This document shows, piece after piece, positions 1 through 8,271 of a stretch of 42,817 nucleotides of DNA. The DNA is taken from assembly GCA_903822595.1 (NCBI GenBank), contig CAIJPS010000060.1, positions 1 through 42,817 on the forward strand. Direction: 5' to 3'. The translations under genes and the position numbers were made by a program. Source of the DNA: an uncultured Chlorobiaceae bacterium. Lineage in GTDB: Bacteria; Bacteroidota; Chlorobiia; Chlorobiales; Chlorobiaceae. The first letter of the stretch is position 1. Every line of letters begins with the position of its first letter. The notes beneath the pieces are model-generated. The model was not told the origin of the DNA and did not search any database. It worked only from the letters and a program-made list of their open reading frames with translations.

Positions 1-414
1 AACCACCTCGGTAACCAGAGCCGAAAGTAACGAATATCCGCCGGGAGAATGTGCCCCATAGCCGTTGGACGCAAAGCCTGCGGTAACATCAAATCCGGCT
101 TTGCCACTGGCAACAAGAAAAAGAGTTCCGCCTGCGGCAATAGCCCCTGCAACCTGGGCAGCGATATACGGGGGCAACTCTTTTGCCTCAAAACGACCAC
201 CAGCCCATAACCCGATAGAAACTGCCGGATTGAGATGACAACCCGAGATATGACCGATTGCGTAGGCCATGGTAAGAACGGTCAAACCAAAAGCAAGTGA
301 AACGCCGAGCAGGCCGATACCCACATCAGGAAATGCCGCAGCAAGAACAGCGCTGCCACATCCACCGAGAACAAGCCAGAATGTGCCGATGAATTCCGCA
401 ACATATTTTTTCAT
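1..414 (-). CDS. aqpZ: Aquaporin (MIP family), C-terminal part beyond the window edge
   Basis: A membrane channel of the major intrinsic protein family, expected to conduct water and perhaps small neutral solutes across the inner membrane. Reading from the ATG at 414 gives 138 residues, [20 protein letters not shown] onward, with the first NPA box in the context GCHLNPAVS near residue 63 and hydrophobic segments typical of AqpZ. A strong ribosome site (AGGGAGG) lies 5-6 bases before the ATG. The second NPA box and last helices are outside the window. It lies 17 bases downstream of the ArsA-family gene on the same strand, so the two are probably co-transcribed. The AqpZ subtype is judged from the first half only; an aquaglyceroporin is possible. 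Confidence 0.9.
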   Translation of the reverse strand, partial: MKKYVAEFIGTFWLVLGGCGSAVLAAAFPDVGIGLLGVSLAFGLTVLTMAYAIGHISGCHLNPAVSIGLWAGGRFEAKELPPYIAAQVAGAIAAGGTLFLVASGKAGFDVTAGFASNGYGAHSPGGYSLLSALVTEVV

Positions 415-431
415 GAATCCTCCCTGATTTT

Positions 432-1634
432 TCAGACTGTTATTGTAGACTCTTTTTTTCTGAACTCGATTTTGAGACACTGTTCTTCATAGCCTGCTTC
501 AGCAACCCGCATTCCAGCCAGAAAAAGGGGTAGAATGACTCCTTTCTGGTAGTTGCCGATTCTAATGGAAAGCGAGTCGCCAAGCTGCAGGACATTGGCT
601 TCCATTTTGTTGTCGAAGACAAAGGGAAGGCGCAGTTTCATGATATAGTGCCCTTCGTTGATTTTTGTAATGGATGTATGCTCCTCCTTATAAAAAATAT
701 CAAGCGGGCTTTTATCTCCGTAGACCACTTCGCCAACGGTTTTCAGCATCTCAAGCCCAAGCACTTCGCGCCGGAAAAGGGGCACCTTCGTGATCGGGAT
801 GGGTGCAAAGGCGCGCTCAATCTGCTCAATATATTTATGCTGAATGGTTTTCCACTCACTCATGTACTCGCCGTCGATCTCATCGAAAAAAACCCGGTTG
901 ATTATTACCTGGTCAACGGTTATGCCGTAAAGGTTGAGATAGGTGAGCGCACGCATCGACTCTTTGATCACCATCTTTTCGGGGTTCATGACAAGGCGAA
1001 CGGTTGTTTTTGTTCCATCCGACAGGAGGTCGATGATGCCGTCAACCGAGGAGAAAAGTTGCTCAATCTGGTCATAGACCTCAGTTTCAGGCACCAGGTC
1101 GTGGAGGCGGCCGATCTTTTTTGAGAGGGGGCGTATCATCGGTTTGACCAAATACTTCTCGAGGGTCCGTATCATCTTCAGCATCCAGCCGAAGGTTTCA
1201 GGCAGGGAGAGCAGTCGGAGGGTTTCGCCGGTCGGGGCGCAGTCGACAATGAGAAGGTCGTACTCACCGGATTCGTTGTATCGCTTGATATAGGAGAGGG
1301 AGAAGAGCTCTTCCATGCCGGGAAGGACGCCCATCTCCTCAACATAGATCCCCTTGATTCCCTGCACCTCCATGATGTGGGCAAAATGGGCTCGGACGAT
1401 CTCCCAGTTCAGGGTCAGGTCGCCATAGACGCTTACCTCCTGACCGTAGAGGTTATCGGCAATCTTGATGGGAGAGGGCCCAAGTTCCAGGTCGAAGGAG
1501 TCCCCGAGGCTGTGAGCGGGATCGGTGGAGATGACAAGGGTTTTAAAACCCATTGATGCAGCTTTTACGGCAGTTGCCGCGGCTATGGAGGTTTTGCCAA
1601 CGCCGCCCTTTCCTGTAAAGACGATTGTTCTCAT
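432..1634 (-). CDS. ArsA-family ATPase with C-terminal HSP20-like domain
   Basis: A cytosolic P-loop ATPase of the ArsA/GET3 group (400 residues). The deviant Walker A motif GKGGVGKT is at residues 8-15, followed by [10 protein letters not shown] (switch I) and [15 protein letters not shown] (switch II), so the nucleotide core is complete. The last ~80 residues (from about [10 protein letters not shown]) resemble the ArsA/HSP20-like beta domain seen in green sulfur bacterial and cyanobacterial homologues. Only two cysteines are evident (in VDCAPTGE and EEQCLK), so the three-cysteine arsenite site of plasmid ArsA is not conserved. No arsB, arsC or arsR is nearby. The role is unknown; membrane-protein targeting or an ATPase partner function are possibilities. 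It is the first gene of a pair with the aquaporin. Confidence 0.88.
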   Translation of the reverse strand: MRTIVFTGKGGVGKTSIAAATAVKAASMGFKTLVISTDPAHSLGDSFDLELGPSPIKIADNLYGQEVSVYGDLTLNWEIVRAHFAHIMEVQGIKGIYVEEMGVLPGMEELFSLSYIKRYNESGEYDLLIVDCAPTGETLRLLSLPETFGWMLKMIRTLEKYLVKPMIRPLSKKIGRLHDLVPETEVYDQIEQLFSSVDGIIDLLSDGTKTTVRLVMNPEKMVIKESMRALTYLNLYGITVDQVIINRVFFDEIDGEYMSEWKTIQHKYIEQIERAFAPIPITKVPLFRREVLGLEMLKTVGEVVYGDKSPLDIFYKEEHTSITKINEGHYIMKLRLPFVFDNKMEANVLQLGDSLSIRIGNYQKGVILPLFLAGMRVAEAGYEEQCLKIEFRKKESTITV

Positions 1635-1671
1635 TTACGTATCAAGTTTAGTTGACTGTTGCCAGCTCTTT

Positions 1672-2063
1672 ATTCGATTCCTTCAGACGACGGGAATAAA
1701 GGTGAACCCAAAAAAACCGAAGCTCTATCACCAGTCGAAAGCTGAAGCTCTTGAAAAGGTAAGAGCTGTTGAAAAAGATTTTCTGTTAGATGTCGCAGCA
1801 CTTTTCAAACAAAAAACGAAAGCAACAGAGGATTTTATTGAGTTCTTCCGGTCGTCAACAGAAAAAAGTCGAATTCTTGCTTTGAGGTAAATGTACTGAA
1901 AAAACTTGTGGCTTTCAGTGGTGGTGTTGTCACTTTTGACAGGATAACAGCGGGATGGCTGAAGCAGTTCAAAGCGGGTTTTAAGGCGATGTCCCATTCG
2001 CAACGTGCGGCGAATTATTTGCACGGCTTGCGGCAGAGCAGCAAGCCATTTCAGGTTTTTTGA
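1672..2063 (+). pseudogene. Tyrosine recombinase (integrase) N-terminal relic, frameshifted
   Basis: Two frames read in succession give a recognisable integrase N-terminus. The first frame carries IKVNPKKPKLYHQSKAEALE and DFIEFFRS. After a shift near 1855 another frame continues VLKKLVAFSGGVVTFDRIT, then WLKQFKAGF and AANYLHGLR, ending at a stop at 2061-2063. This is the arm-binding region plus SAM-like core-binding domain of Bacteroidetes/Chlorobi-type phage integrases. The catalytic domain with the R-H-R-Y residues is absent; the ISL3 element begins just downstream. The gene is dead, with at least one frameshift and loss of its C-terminal half. Family assignment is from recognised motifs, without a search. 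Confidence 0.72.
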
Positions 2064-2105
2064 TATTTTTGTTCAAATACAGTAATTGGTTGGCTCCTCG
2101 CTCTT

Positions 2106-3290
2106 TCAAGCGGGTAAGCTGAAATTAAGCTTACCTGAAATCAGATAGATCATGCTGATAAGATTCTTGCTTGTACGGTATCCCCGAGCACGGGCTTTGG
2201 CTGCTTGAACGAGGCTATTGATCCCCTCCAAAATACCGTTGTTGATTCTGGATGTGAACCACCGCAAAATGCCTGACCAGTGTCGTTTGATGGTATAAGC
2301 AGCTTCTTTCATTGGCTGCAATCTACTGTGGGTTGCCCAATAATACCATTTCTTCAGAAGCAGTTCTGCTCCTTCAGCCGGTTGATTGAAAAAATCCTGA
2401 AAAGCAAGACGCATCCTATAAGCACGAGCTGTTTTCAGGTTGAGCTTGCTTAACGACAAGTGCTCAAGTTTGTTGCGTTGCGATGCCTTAAGGTTTTGTG
2501 GGTTCTTCAGCCAGATATAGCGGGTCTTTATCAATTCAGGGTGCTCTTGCTGCTCCTGACGGCGCACTTCGTCTACAGCCTTGTTAATGACCTGCATGAT
2601 ATGAAATTTGTCAAAAGTCAGATGGGCATTGGTAAAGTTGTCGGTTACGCCTTTGATGAAGGCTGGCGACATATCGCTACAAAATTCAGTGATGTTTGAC
2701 GGTTCACCGTGATGGACTACCAGATCATCGTGGAATCTCTTGACGGTTGTGGCATCTTTTCCCTCGGTGGCGAACAGAACTTTCGATGTAGCAAGGTCAA
2801 CAAACAAAGACACATAGTTGTGACCGCGCTTGCTGGCGGTTTCATCCACACCGACTGTGGTGACTTGTGAGTAGTCCTCCTGCTTGCGGGACTGCTCGAC
2901 ATAGTGATTAATGATGCGCCAGATTCGGGTGTCATGCTCTCCGACGATAGCGGCAATCGTGTTGACCGGCATTGACTTAGCCATTACCATGATCATTGTC
3001 TCAAACAAAAGGGTGAAACCGCTCTCTATGCGAGACAAAGGAAGTGACTTCAGCTTGAGGATACCACAATCAGGGCAGGATACCCGAGGTACACGAGCGG
3101 TCAGATAAGCCTCGTGCTGAAAAAAGTTGAGATGACGCCACGTAGTCTCTGACGTATTATAGGCTTTCAAGCCACTACAATCACATTCAGGACAGCAGAA
3201 GGTACTTCCAGGAGCAAAGTCGATTCTTATGTCCAGCCGTTTCTTCTCGGCATTGAATGACGATGGTGATACAGTCCAAGTCAGGTTTAG
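2106..3290 (-). pseudogene. ISL3-family transposase, 5' end lost
   Basis: A DDE transposase of the ISL3 family, nearly full length at its C-terminus. Visible landmarks are the zinc-finger-like CPECDCSG and SCPDCGILK, the catalytic-core start VTTVGVDETASKRGHNYVSL, FCSDMSPAFIKGV with the second Asp, FDKFHIMQVINKAVDEVR, and the C-terminal NNGILEGINSLVQAAKARA region holding the Glu, ending SGKLNFSLPA. Family homology begins near LNLTWTV, around 3290. The open frame continues upstream to 3419, but those residues are antisense to the neighbouring IS630 gene and are not native. The native start codon and left inverted repeat appear lost, so the element is probably immobile on its own. The right end probably lies near 2090, where GGCTCCTCGCTCTTTC resembles an ISL3 terminus. 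Confidence 0.8.
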
Positions 3291-3834
3291 ACGAGCAGAG
3301 TTAGAAATCGAAGAGATGACCGCGCAAGCCGAACGTGATGAAAGGATCTTGGCCTTTGTGGATGAGACTGGTTTTGCACAGGCCCAGCCGAACCGCAGTG
3401 CTTGGACGCATGTAGGCAAATGTCACAAGATTGATGCAAATAAGGGGAAACGCTTGAATGTTATCGGAGCCATGCTCTCAACGGGTGACTTGTTCTCAGT
3501 TGCGATGTGGAAAACAACAAATTCACTGCTGTTCACCGGTTTTCTTGGTCTGCTGATGAACTACGTGGGCAAGCCTTTGACTGTCATTCTGGATAATGCG
3601 TCATTCCACAAAGGGAAAGCAGTTCAGCCGTTGTTGAAGGTGCTGGCTCAAAAGGGGCTGACGCTCTATTTTCTGACACCTTACAGTCCAGAACTCAATC
3701 GAATTGAAAAGTATTGGCACAAGGTGAAGTATGAATTGATGGGATTCAAGACGCGAAATGTTAAAACTCTTGAAGAAGATGTCTGCAAAATCTTGGATGG
3801 TTTTGGCACGGATTACGTAATGACTTTTTGTTGA
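3286..3834 (+). pseudogene. IS630-family transposase, 5' truncated
   Basis: The catalytic half of an IS630/Tc1-mariner-like transposase. ILAFVDETGFAQAQPNRSAW contains the first catalytic Asp, VILDNASFHKG the second, and LYFLTPYSPELNRIEKYWH the Glu of the DDE triad. The C-terminus (VKYELMGFKTRNVKTLEED) looks complete, with a stop at 3832-3834. The N-terminal helix-turn-helix half is missing, and homology stops at about RRAELEIEE, where ISL3-derived sequence begins on the other strand. An ATG at 3229 lies in ISL3 sequence and is not the native start. The two elements therefore meet at a recombination or insertion junction near 3280-3300. Confidence 0.8.
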
Positions 3835-4362
3835 GCACTTATGACAAGCGTTCTTATCTGTCTTTTAATTCTAACAATAATTAGATTGATCCGCCTAACC
3901 CGCAGATATTTGAACTATAACCCATACAAAGCGCAATTGAAAACCCACTCCAAATACATGTATTTATACAAAAAGAAATCGCTTATACTTTGTGTTGCAT
4001 TTTATTTCTGCCTCTTGTATGGATCGGCATAAAAACGTTTTTTTCGGCCCGTCAGCAGAGCAAAAAACTCCAGATAAGCTCCGGTTTAAAAAATGGTTGT
4101 GCGTACATCATTACGGCCAACACGCTCCTGAACGGTTCGAAGGACAGCCCGGAACCGTACCTGTTCGAAATCATCAAGCATCTGTATCAGGGTAATAAAC
4201 GTAATCTCATGCCCCAAAATATATTACTCCATAAAAACAGTGTAACTACTGGTTCATGACACACCTGCAACATCCCTGCCAGCCAGTATCAGAAGAACAA
4301 TACCGAAAGCTGCAGTCAGCACGTACCTGCCTTTGCCAAAATCGGAGTGGTCATATGAGACG
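3835..4362. other. Gene-free, AT-rich remnant DNA after the IS elements
   Basis: No gene that I recognise. 3841-4032 is markedly AT-rich, and its short open frames have no family character. Between about 4050 and 4200 the composition is more coding-like. On the minus strand one frame reads LIQMLDDFEQVRFRAVLRTV, then a further stretch, a stop, and then TGAYLEFFALLTGRKKRFY, which suggests a decayed gene. I cannot assign it to a family. The region ends at the transaldolase terminator. Confidence 0.4.
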
Positions 4363-4394
4363 AAAAAAAGCCGGATATGGGCTGCATATCCGGC
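4363..4394 (-). terminator. Rho-independent terminator of the transaldolase transcript
   Basis: On the minus strand a perfect 10-bp stem (GCCGGATATG / CATATCCGGC) with a 5-base loop is followed directly by seven T residues. It lies 32 bases after the transaldolase stop codon. Confidence 0.92.
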
Positions 4395-4426
4395 TCAAAG
4401 AGGAAGATGAAAAGGGCTGAAAGCTG

Positions 4427-5095
4427 CTACTTCTTCATCACTGCGGCATCATCCATGAACTTCTTCAGGCCGGCATCGGTGAGCGGGTGGTTCATCAACT
4501 GCTTGATAACACTGTAGGGAATGGTGGCGATGTCAGCTCCCATCATGGCGGCATCAACAACGTGCAGTGGAGTGCGGACACTGGCCACAATCACTTCGGT
4601 CGGGTATCCGTAATTGTCGTAGATAGTGACAATCTGCTTGACAAGCTCCATGCCGTCGGTGCTAATGTCGTCAAGGCGGCCAACGAAGGGGCTCACGTAG
4701 TCTGCTCCGGCCTTGGCGGCAAGCAGCGCCTGGTTTGGCGAAAAGACCAGCGTGGCGTTGGTGCGGATGCCGACAGATGAGAAGTGTTTGATGGCCTTCA
4801 GTCCGTCGATTGTGAGCGGGCACTTCACCACCACGTTCTCGTGGATCGCGGCGAGATCTTCACCCTCGGCGATCATCTCCTCGGCCTTGAGGCAGGTGAC
4901 CTCGGCGCTGACCGGACCGTCAACGATCTCGCATATCCGGGCGATGTGCGCCTTGAAGTCGTTGTAGGTGAAGTTCGACGGATCACCAACGATTTTCGCG
5001 ATAAGCGAGGGGTTGGTGGTAACGCCATCAAGCACGCCGAGTTCAGCGGCTGCAAGAATTTCGTCAAGATTTGCTGTATCAATAAAAAATTTCAT
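4427..5095 (-). CDS. tal: Transaldolase / fructose-6-phosphate aldolase family (TalC type)
   Basis: A short-form transaldolase of 222 residues, the size of the TalC/MipB subfamily. It transfers a dihydroxyacetone unit between sugar phosphates in the non-oxidative pentose phosphate pathway, in the cytosol. The sequence opens [13 protein letters not shown], has [11 protein letters not shown] near residue 24, and carries the Schiff-base lysine at about K91 in VVVKCPLT. It follows the deoxyhypusine-synthase homologue after 9 bases and ends at a strong terminator, so the two form an operon. Short-form enzymes can be either true transaldolase or fructose-6-phosphate aldolase; sequence alone does not decide between them. 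Confidence 0.93.
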   Translation of the reverse strand: MKFFIDTANLDEILAAAELGVLDGVTTNPSLIAKIVGDPSNFTYNDFKAHIARICEIVDGPVSAEVTCLKAEEMIAEGEDLAAIHENVVVKCPLTIDGLKAIKHFSSVGIRTNATLVFSPNQALLAAKAGADYVSPFVGRLDDISTDGMELVKQIVTIYDNYGYPTEVIVASVRTPLHVVDAAMMGADIATIPYSVIKQLMNHPLTDAGLKKFMDDAAVMKK

Positions 5096-5104
5096 TCTCT
5101 CACC

Positions 5105-6154
5105 TCAAGCGGTTATTTGTTGACGGTCAAGGATGGCATTAAAGTTTTTCGGCTGGCGACCTTCCCAACTGCGTTTGTGCCAGGCATAACCGGCAATCAG
5201 CGGCAGAGCAATGGTTGCTTCAGCAAAGACCATCTGTTCGTGAACGGTATCAACCTTGCCCCATGAGCTGGCCTCCTTGAGGGTTGAACCGGAAAGTGCG
5301 CCGTCACGTTCGTCGGCGACCGTGATCTGAACGGCATAGGTATGCATGGAGACATCGTCGTGGCCGAGCACCTCTGCTGCAACCACAATATCCTGGGTAA
5401 AGTTTTTTGGAACGCCTCCCCCAATCATGAAAATACCGGTTTTGTCGTTCTCAATCTTGATTCTGGTCAGTTCACGAAAATCCTTGACCGAATCAATTGA
5501 AACATGTTTTTCGGGGTTGTTCCACTGATGGTGCACCAGACCGAATCCGGCTGAACAGTCTGAAAAGGCTGGACAGAATATCGGTACGCCCTTTTCGTAG
5601 GCCTTATAAACAATTGAGTTTCTGTCGAGGTTATTTGCCTCAATGTATTTGCCCATCTCTACAATAAATTCACGTGAAGAGTAGGCTCCGGGCTCCATGG
5701 AGTTGGCAATAATAGCCGTCGTGTCATCACAGACCCGAAGGTCATCCTCATCAATGTAGGTGTCGTAAATGCGATCAATATGCAATTCCCTGAGAATGGC
5801 ATCATCCATAAACTGGGTTCCCTTGTAATGACGGAATCCAAGTGCTTCAAAAAAATCCTGATCCACAATGTTTGCGCCAGTGGAGACAATAGCATCAACC
5901 ATATTGCTGTCAATCATGTCAATAATAACCTGCTTCAACCCTGCGCTGATCAGCGAACCGGCAAGGGTTAGAATAACCGCGCACTCCTTGTCCTTCTGCA
6001 TGAGATCCACAATAGCGGCCGCTCTTGCCAGATTGCGTGCCTGAAAAGCGGTTTCGCCCATCTGGTCAATCAGGGGAACAATATTCAATTGCTTGATATC
6101 AATATGGCGAACCGGCGCGCTCAGTAGCTCATCTTTTGTGAATGCTGACGGCAT
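5105..6154 (-). CDS. Deoxyhypusine synthase family protein
   Basis: An NAD-dependent enzyme of the deoxyhypusine synthase fold, 349 residues. In eukaryotes and archaea this family transfers an aminobutyl group from spermidine to a lysine of eIF5A. Bacteria lack eIF5A, and related bacterial proteins have been linked to polyamine synthesis such as homospermidine. The NAD region LISAGLKQVIIDMIDSNMVD, the GGGVPKN loop, and the equivalent of the catalytic lysine in SWGKV (about K300) are all present, so catalysis is plausible. The ribosome site GGGAG is well placed before the ATG at 6154. The SRP RNA gene lies just upstream on the same strand. The substrate is unknown. Confidence 0.87.
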   Translation of the reverse strand: MPSAFTKDELLSAPVRHIDIKQLNIVPLIDQMGETAFQARNLARAAAIVDLMQKDKECAVILTLAGSLISAGLKQVIIDMIDSNMVDAIVSTGANIVDQDFFEALGFRHYKGTQFMDDAILRELHIDRIYDTYIDEDDLRVCDDTTAIIANSMEPGAYSSREFIVEMGKYIEANNLDRNSIVYKAYEKGVPIFCPAFSDCSAGFGLVHHQWNNPEKHVSIDSVKDFRELTRIKIENDKTGIFMIGGGVPKNFTQDIVVAAEVLGHDDVSMHTYAVQITVADERDGALSGSTLKEASSWGKVDTVHEQMVFAEATIALPLIAGYAWHKRSWEGRQPKNFNAILDRQQITA

Positions 6155-6192
6155 AACAATCTCCCGACGTAATTAAAAGTGTAAAATAAAAA

Positions 6193-6294
6193 AGAGAGTA
6201 AGCTTACTATATCACACACTCAAATTACCGGATGCTGCTTCCTTCCGGATCTGACATGGTTGGGTAACGGAGCGTTGTATAGGACTTACTCTCT
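6193..6294 (-). ncRNA. ffs: Signal recognition particle RNA (small bacterial 4.5S type)
   Basis: The minus strand contains the universally conserved SRP RNA core, ATGTCAGATCCGGAAGGAAG followed by CAGCA, which forms the domain IV tip that binds Ffh. The ends of the ~102-base segment pair through a 10-bp terminal stem (AGAGAGTAAG at the 5' end with CTTACTCTCT at the 3' end), followed by a T run at 6192-6187 that serves as terminator. The length fits the short form without an Alu domain. A TATATT -10-like box abuts the 5' end, but I could not find a well-spaced -35. Exact ends are set by the stem and may be off by a few bases. Confidence 0.9.
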
Positions 6295-6508
6295 AATATA
6301 GGGGGGTTTCGAATTCTCTTAACGGTCAAGAAACCAAAACACAAGTTGCATAATATAGTCTATCGTGTCATGAAAACAAAAAACAAACAAAGGCCTTTTA
6401 TCTTTCTGTTAACTGTTATAACTTCCGAAGCATTTGGAGCCTTACAGAACCACGACCCAGCCTGAACAGCCGCACTCGCCGCCTGTTACTGCAGCAACAA
6501 TTATTTTT

Positions 6509-7555
6509 ATGGGAATACAGCGAATTTTAAGCGGAATGCGCCCTACCGGCAAACTCCATCTCGGTCATTTCACCGGCGCCCTTGAAAGCTGGGTTGAGCA
6601 GCAGAATCTCCTTGATGAAAAGGGTTCAAGAATCTATGAAACCTGCTTCCTCATTGCCGATTATCACAACCTGACGACTTCACTTGACACCAGCGAAATC
6701 TATACGAATTCGCTGGACATGTTGCTCGACTGGCTTGCAGCAGGCATCGATCCGGAAAAAAGTCCTGTTTTCCGCCAGTCGCAGGTCAAGGAACATGCTG
6801 AACTGTTTCTGATTTTTGCCATGCTGATCACTTCATCGCGTCTTGAAAGAAACCCGACCCTGAAGGAGCAGATACGCGATCTGAATATGGAGTCACTGGT
6901 ATACGGCCATCTGGGTTACCCTGTTCTGCAGGCGGCCGATATTCTCCTCTACAAAGGCAATGTTGTTCCTGTTGGCGAAGACCAGATCCCTCATGTAGAG
7001 ATTACCCGCGAAATTGCACGCAAATTCAACAATCACTATCCTCATCCCATTCTGGGAGAGGTCTTTGCTGAACCGGAACCTAAAATCACAAAATTCTCTC
7101 GTCTGGTCGGTCTTGATGGAAAGGCAAAGATGTCAAAATCACTCGGCAATACGATTCTTCTTTCAGACGGCCCTGAAGAGGTCATGAAAAAAATGCGCAC
7201 GGCTGTAACCGATACACAAAAAATCCGTAAAAACGATCCCGGGCATCCTGATATCTGCACGGTCTTCAGCTACCACGGAAAATTTACACCGCAGGAACAG
7301 CTCCGCAGCATTGAGATCGATTGTAGCTCAGGCACACTTGGTTGTGTGGACTGCAAAAAACTGTGCGCTGCAAATATTTCACGCGAATTGGCACCCCTGA
7401 TTGAAAAACGCCATTATTATGAAGCGCACCAGGAGCTGGTAAAAGAGATTCTTCTTGAAGGCGAAACCAAGGCAAAAGTCATTGCCAGCCATACCATGCA
7501 TGAGGTAAGAGCGGCCATGAGGCTTGGTGAAACAACCTGCTGCAACCATCTATAA
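6509..7555 (+). CDS. trpS: Tryptophanyl-tRNA synthetase
   Basis: A class I aminoacyl-tRNA synthetase that charges tRNA-Trp, in the cytosol. From the ATG at 6509 it has 348 residues, the usual size. The N-terminus is MGIQRILSGMRPTGKLHLGH, with the HIGH-type motif as HLGH. The KMSKS loop is exact in GKAKMSKSLGN. The frame is open back to an ATG at 6434, but those 25 codons lack family similarity and 6509 matches the family start. No clear ribosome site precedes either. It heads a tightly packed run with the HAD hydrolase (6 bases apart) and argS. CXXC-like cysteines in CVDCKKLC near residue 280 suggest an optional metal site, as in some bacterial relatives. Confidence 0.95.
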   Translation: MGIQRILSGMRPTGKLHLGHFTGALESWVEQQNLLDEKGSRIYETCFLIADYHNLTTSLDTSEIYTNSLDMLLDWLAAGIDPEKSPVFRQSQVKEHAELFLIFAMLITSSRLERNPTLKEQIRDLNMESLVYGHLGYPVLQAADILLYKGNVVPVGEDQIPHVEITREIARKFNNHYPHPILGEVFAEPEPKITKFSRLVGLDGKAKMSKSLGNTILLSDGPEEVMKKMRTAVTDTQKIRKNDPGHPDICTVFSYHGKFTPQEQLRSIEIDCSSGTLGCVDCKKLCAANISRELAPLIEKRHYYEAHQELVKEILLEGETKAKVIASHTMHEVRAAMRLGETTCCNHL

Positions 7556-7561
7556 ACCCCG

Positions 7562-8263
7562 ATGCTGAACGACAAGAGACACGCCTTTATCTTTGACATG
7601 GATGGAGTGCTGACCGATAATATGCGATTCCATGCCGATTCATGGGTCGAACTCTTTAGTGATTTTGGCCTTCAGGGACTTGACGCCGAAAGATACCTGG
7701 TAGAAACAGCCGGCATGAAGGGCCTTGATGTCCTCCGTTACTTTCTTGACCCGCAGATCAGTGAAACTGAAGCTGAACGACTTACCGAACTCAAGGATTT
7801 TCTCTATCGGGTCATGTCACGTGATCGCATAAAACCCATACCCGGTCTTGGGCAATTTCTTGATGCCGCTGAAAAACGGGGCGTCAAGCTTGGAATAGGA
7901 ACAGGTGCAGGCCCGAAAAACATCGATTATGTACTCGATATCCTGAAAATAACCGAAAAATTCCAGGCCATTGTGAACCCTTCACAGGTGCGCCACGGCA
8001 AACCGCAGCCCGATATTTTTTTGCGTGCTGCCGAACTACTTGAAGTACCTCCTTCGGCATGTATTGTGTTCGAAGATGCCCTTCCAGGCGTTGAAGCTGC
8101 ACAGAAAGCCGGGATGCACTGTGTTGCTGTCACAACAACAAACCGTGCAGATGCATTCAGCCGTTTTGACAATGTCCTGCAGGTCATAGACGATTTTACC
8201 CTCCTTTGCCCTGATGATCTCTTGAAAAAGCTCAATGAGAAGCAACCCATGACCCTCTTATAA
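7562..8263 (+). CDS. HAD-superfamily hydrolase, beta-phosphoglucomutase-like
   Basis: A 233-residue HAD hydrolase of subfamily IA. Motif I is [12 protein letters not shown] (nucleophile D12, acid/base D14), the helical cap follows, motif II is IGTGAG, motif III is the lysine in HGKPQPDIF, and motif IV is [16 protein letters not shown]. This pattern fits phosphatases or phosphomutases acting on small sugar phosphates; the substrate cannot be read from sequence. It lies between trpS (6-base gap) and argS (8-base gap) and is probably co-transcribed with them, although no functional link to tRNA charging is evident. Confidence 0.9.
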   Translation: MLNDKRHAFIFDMDGVLTDNMRFHADSWVELFSDFGLQGLDAERYLVETAGMKGLDVLRYFLDPQISETEAERLTELKDFLYRVMSRDRIKPIPGLGQFLDAAEKRGVKLGIGTGAGPKNIDYVLDILKITEKFQAIVNPSQVRHGKPQPDIFLRAAELLEVPPSACIVFEDALPGVEAAQKAGMHCVAVTTTNRADAFSRFDNVLQVIDDFTLLCPDDLLKKLNEKQPMTLL

Positions 8264-8271
8264 AGAATCAG

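Noticed and set aside
648-1124. A 158-residue plus-strand frame inside the ArsA-family gene
   Set aside because: It is antisense to a clearly conserved protein and has no domain of its own.
2106-3419. A 437-residue intact ISL3 transposase
   Set aside because: The first ~40 residues are encoded antisense to IS630 sequence and show no ISL3 character; the native N-terminus is missing.
3229-3834. An intact IS630 transposase starting at 3229
   Set aside because: The first ~19 codons lie in ISL3 sequence and the DNA-binding half is absent.
6300-6324. TTGACC plus TATATT as the SRP RNA promoter
   Set aside because: The spacing of 23 bases is too long for a standard promoter, and the -10 abuts the RNA end, so it was not listed as a feature.
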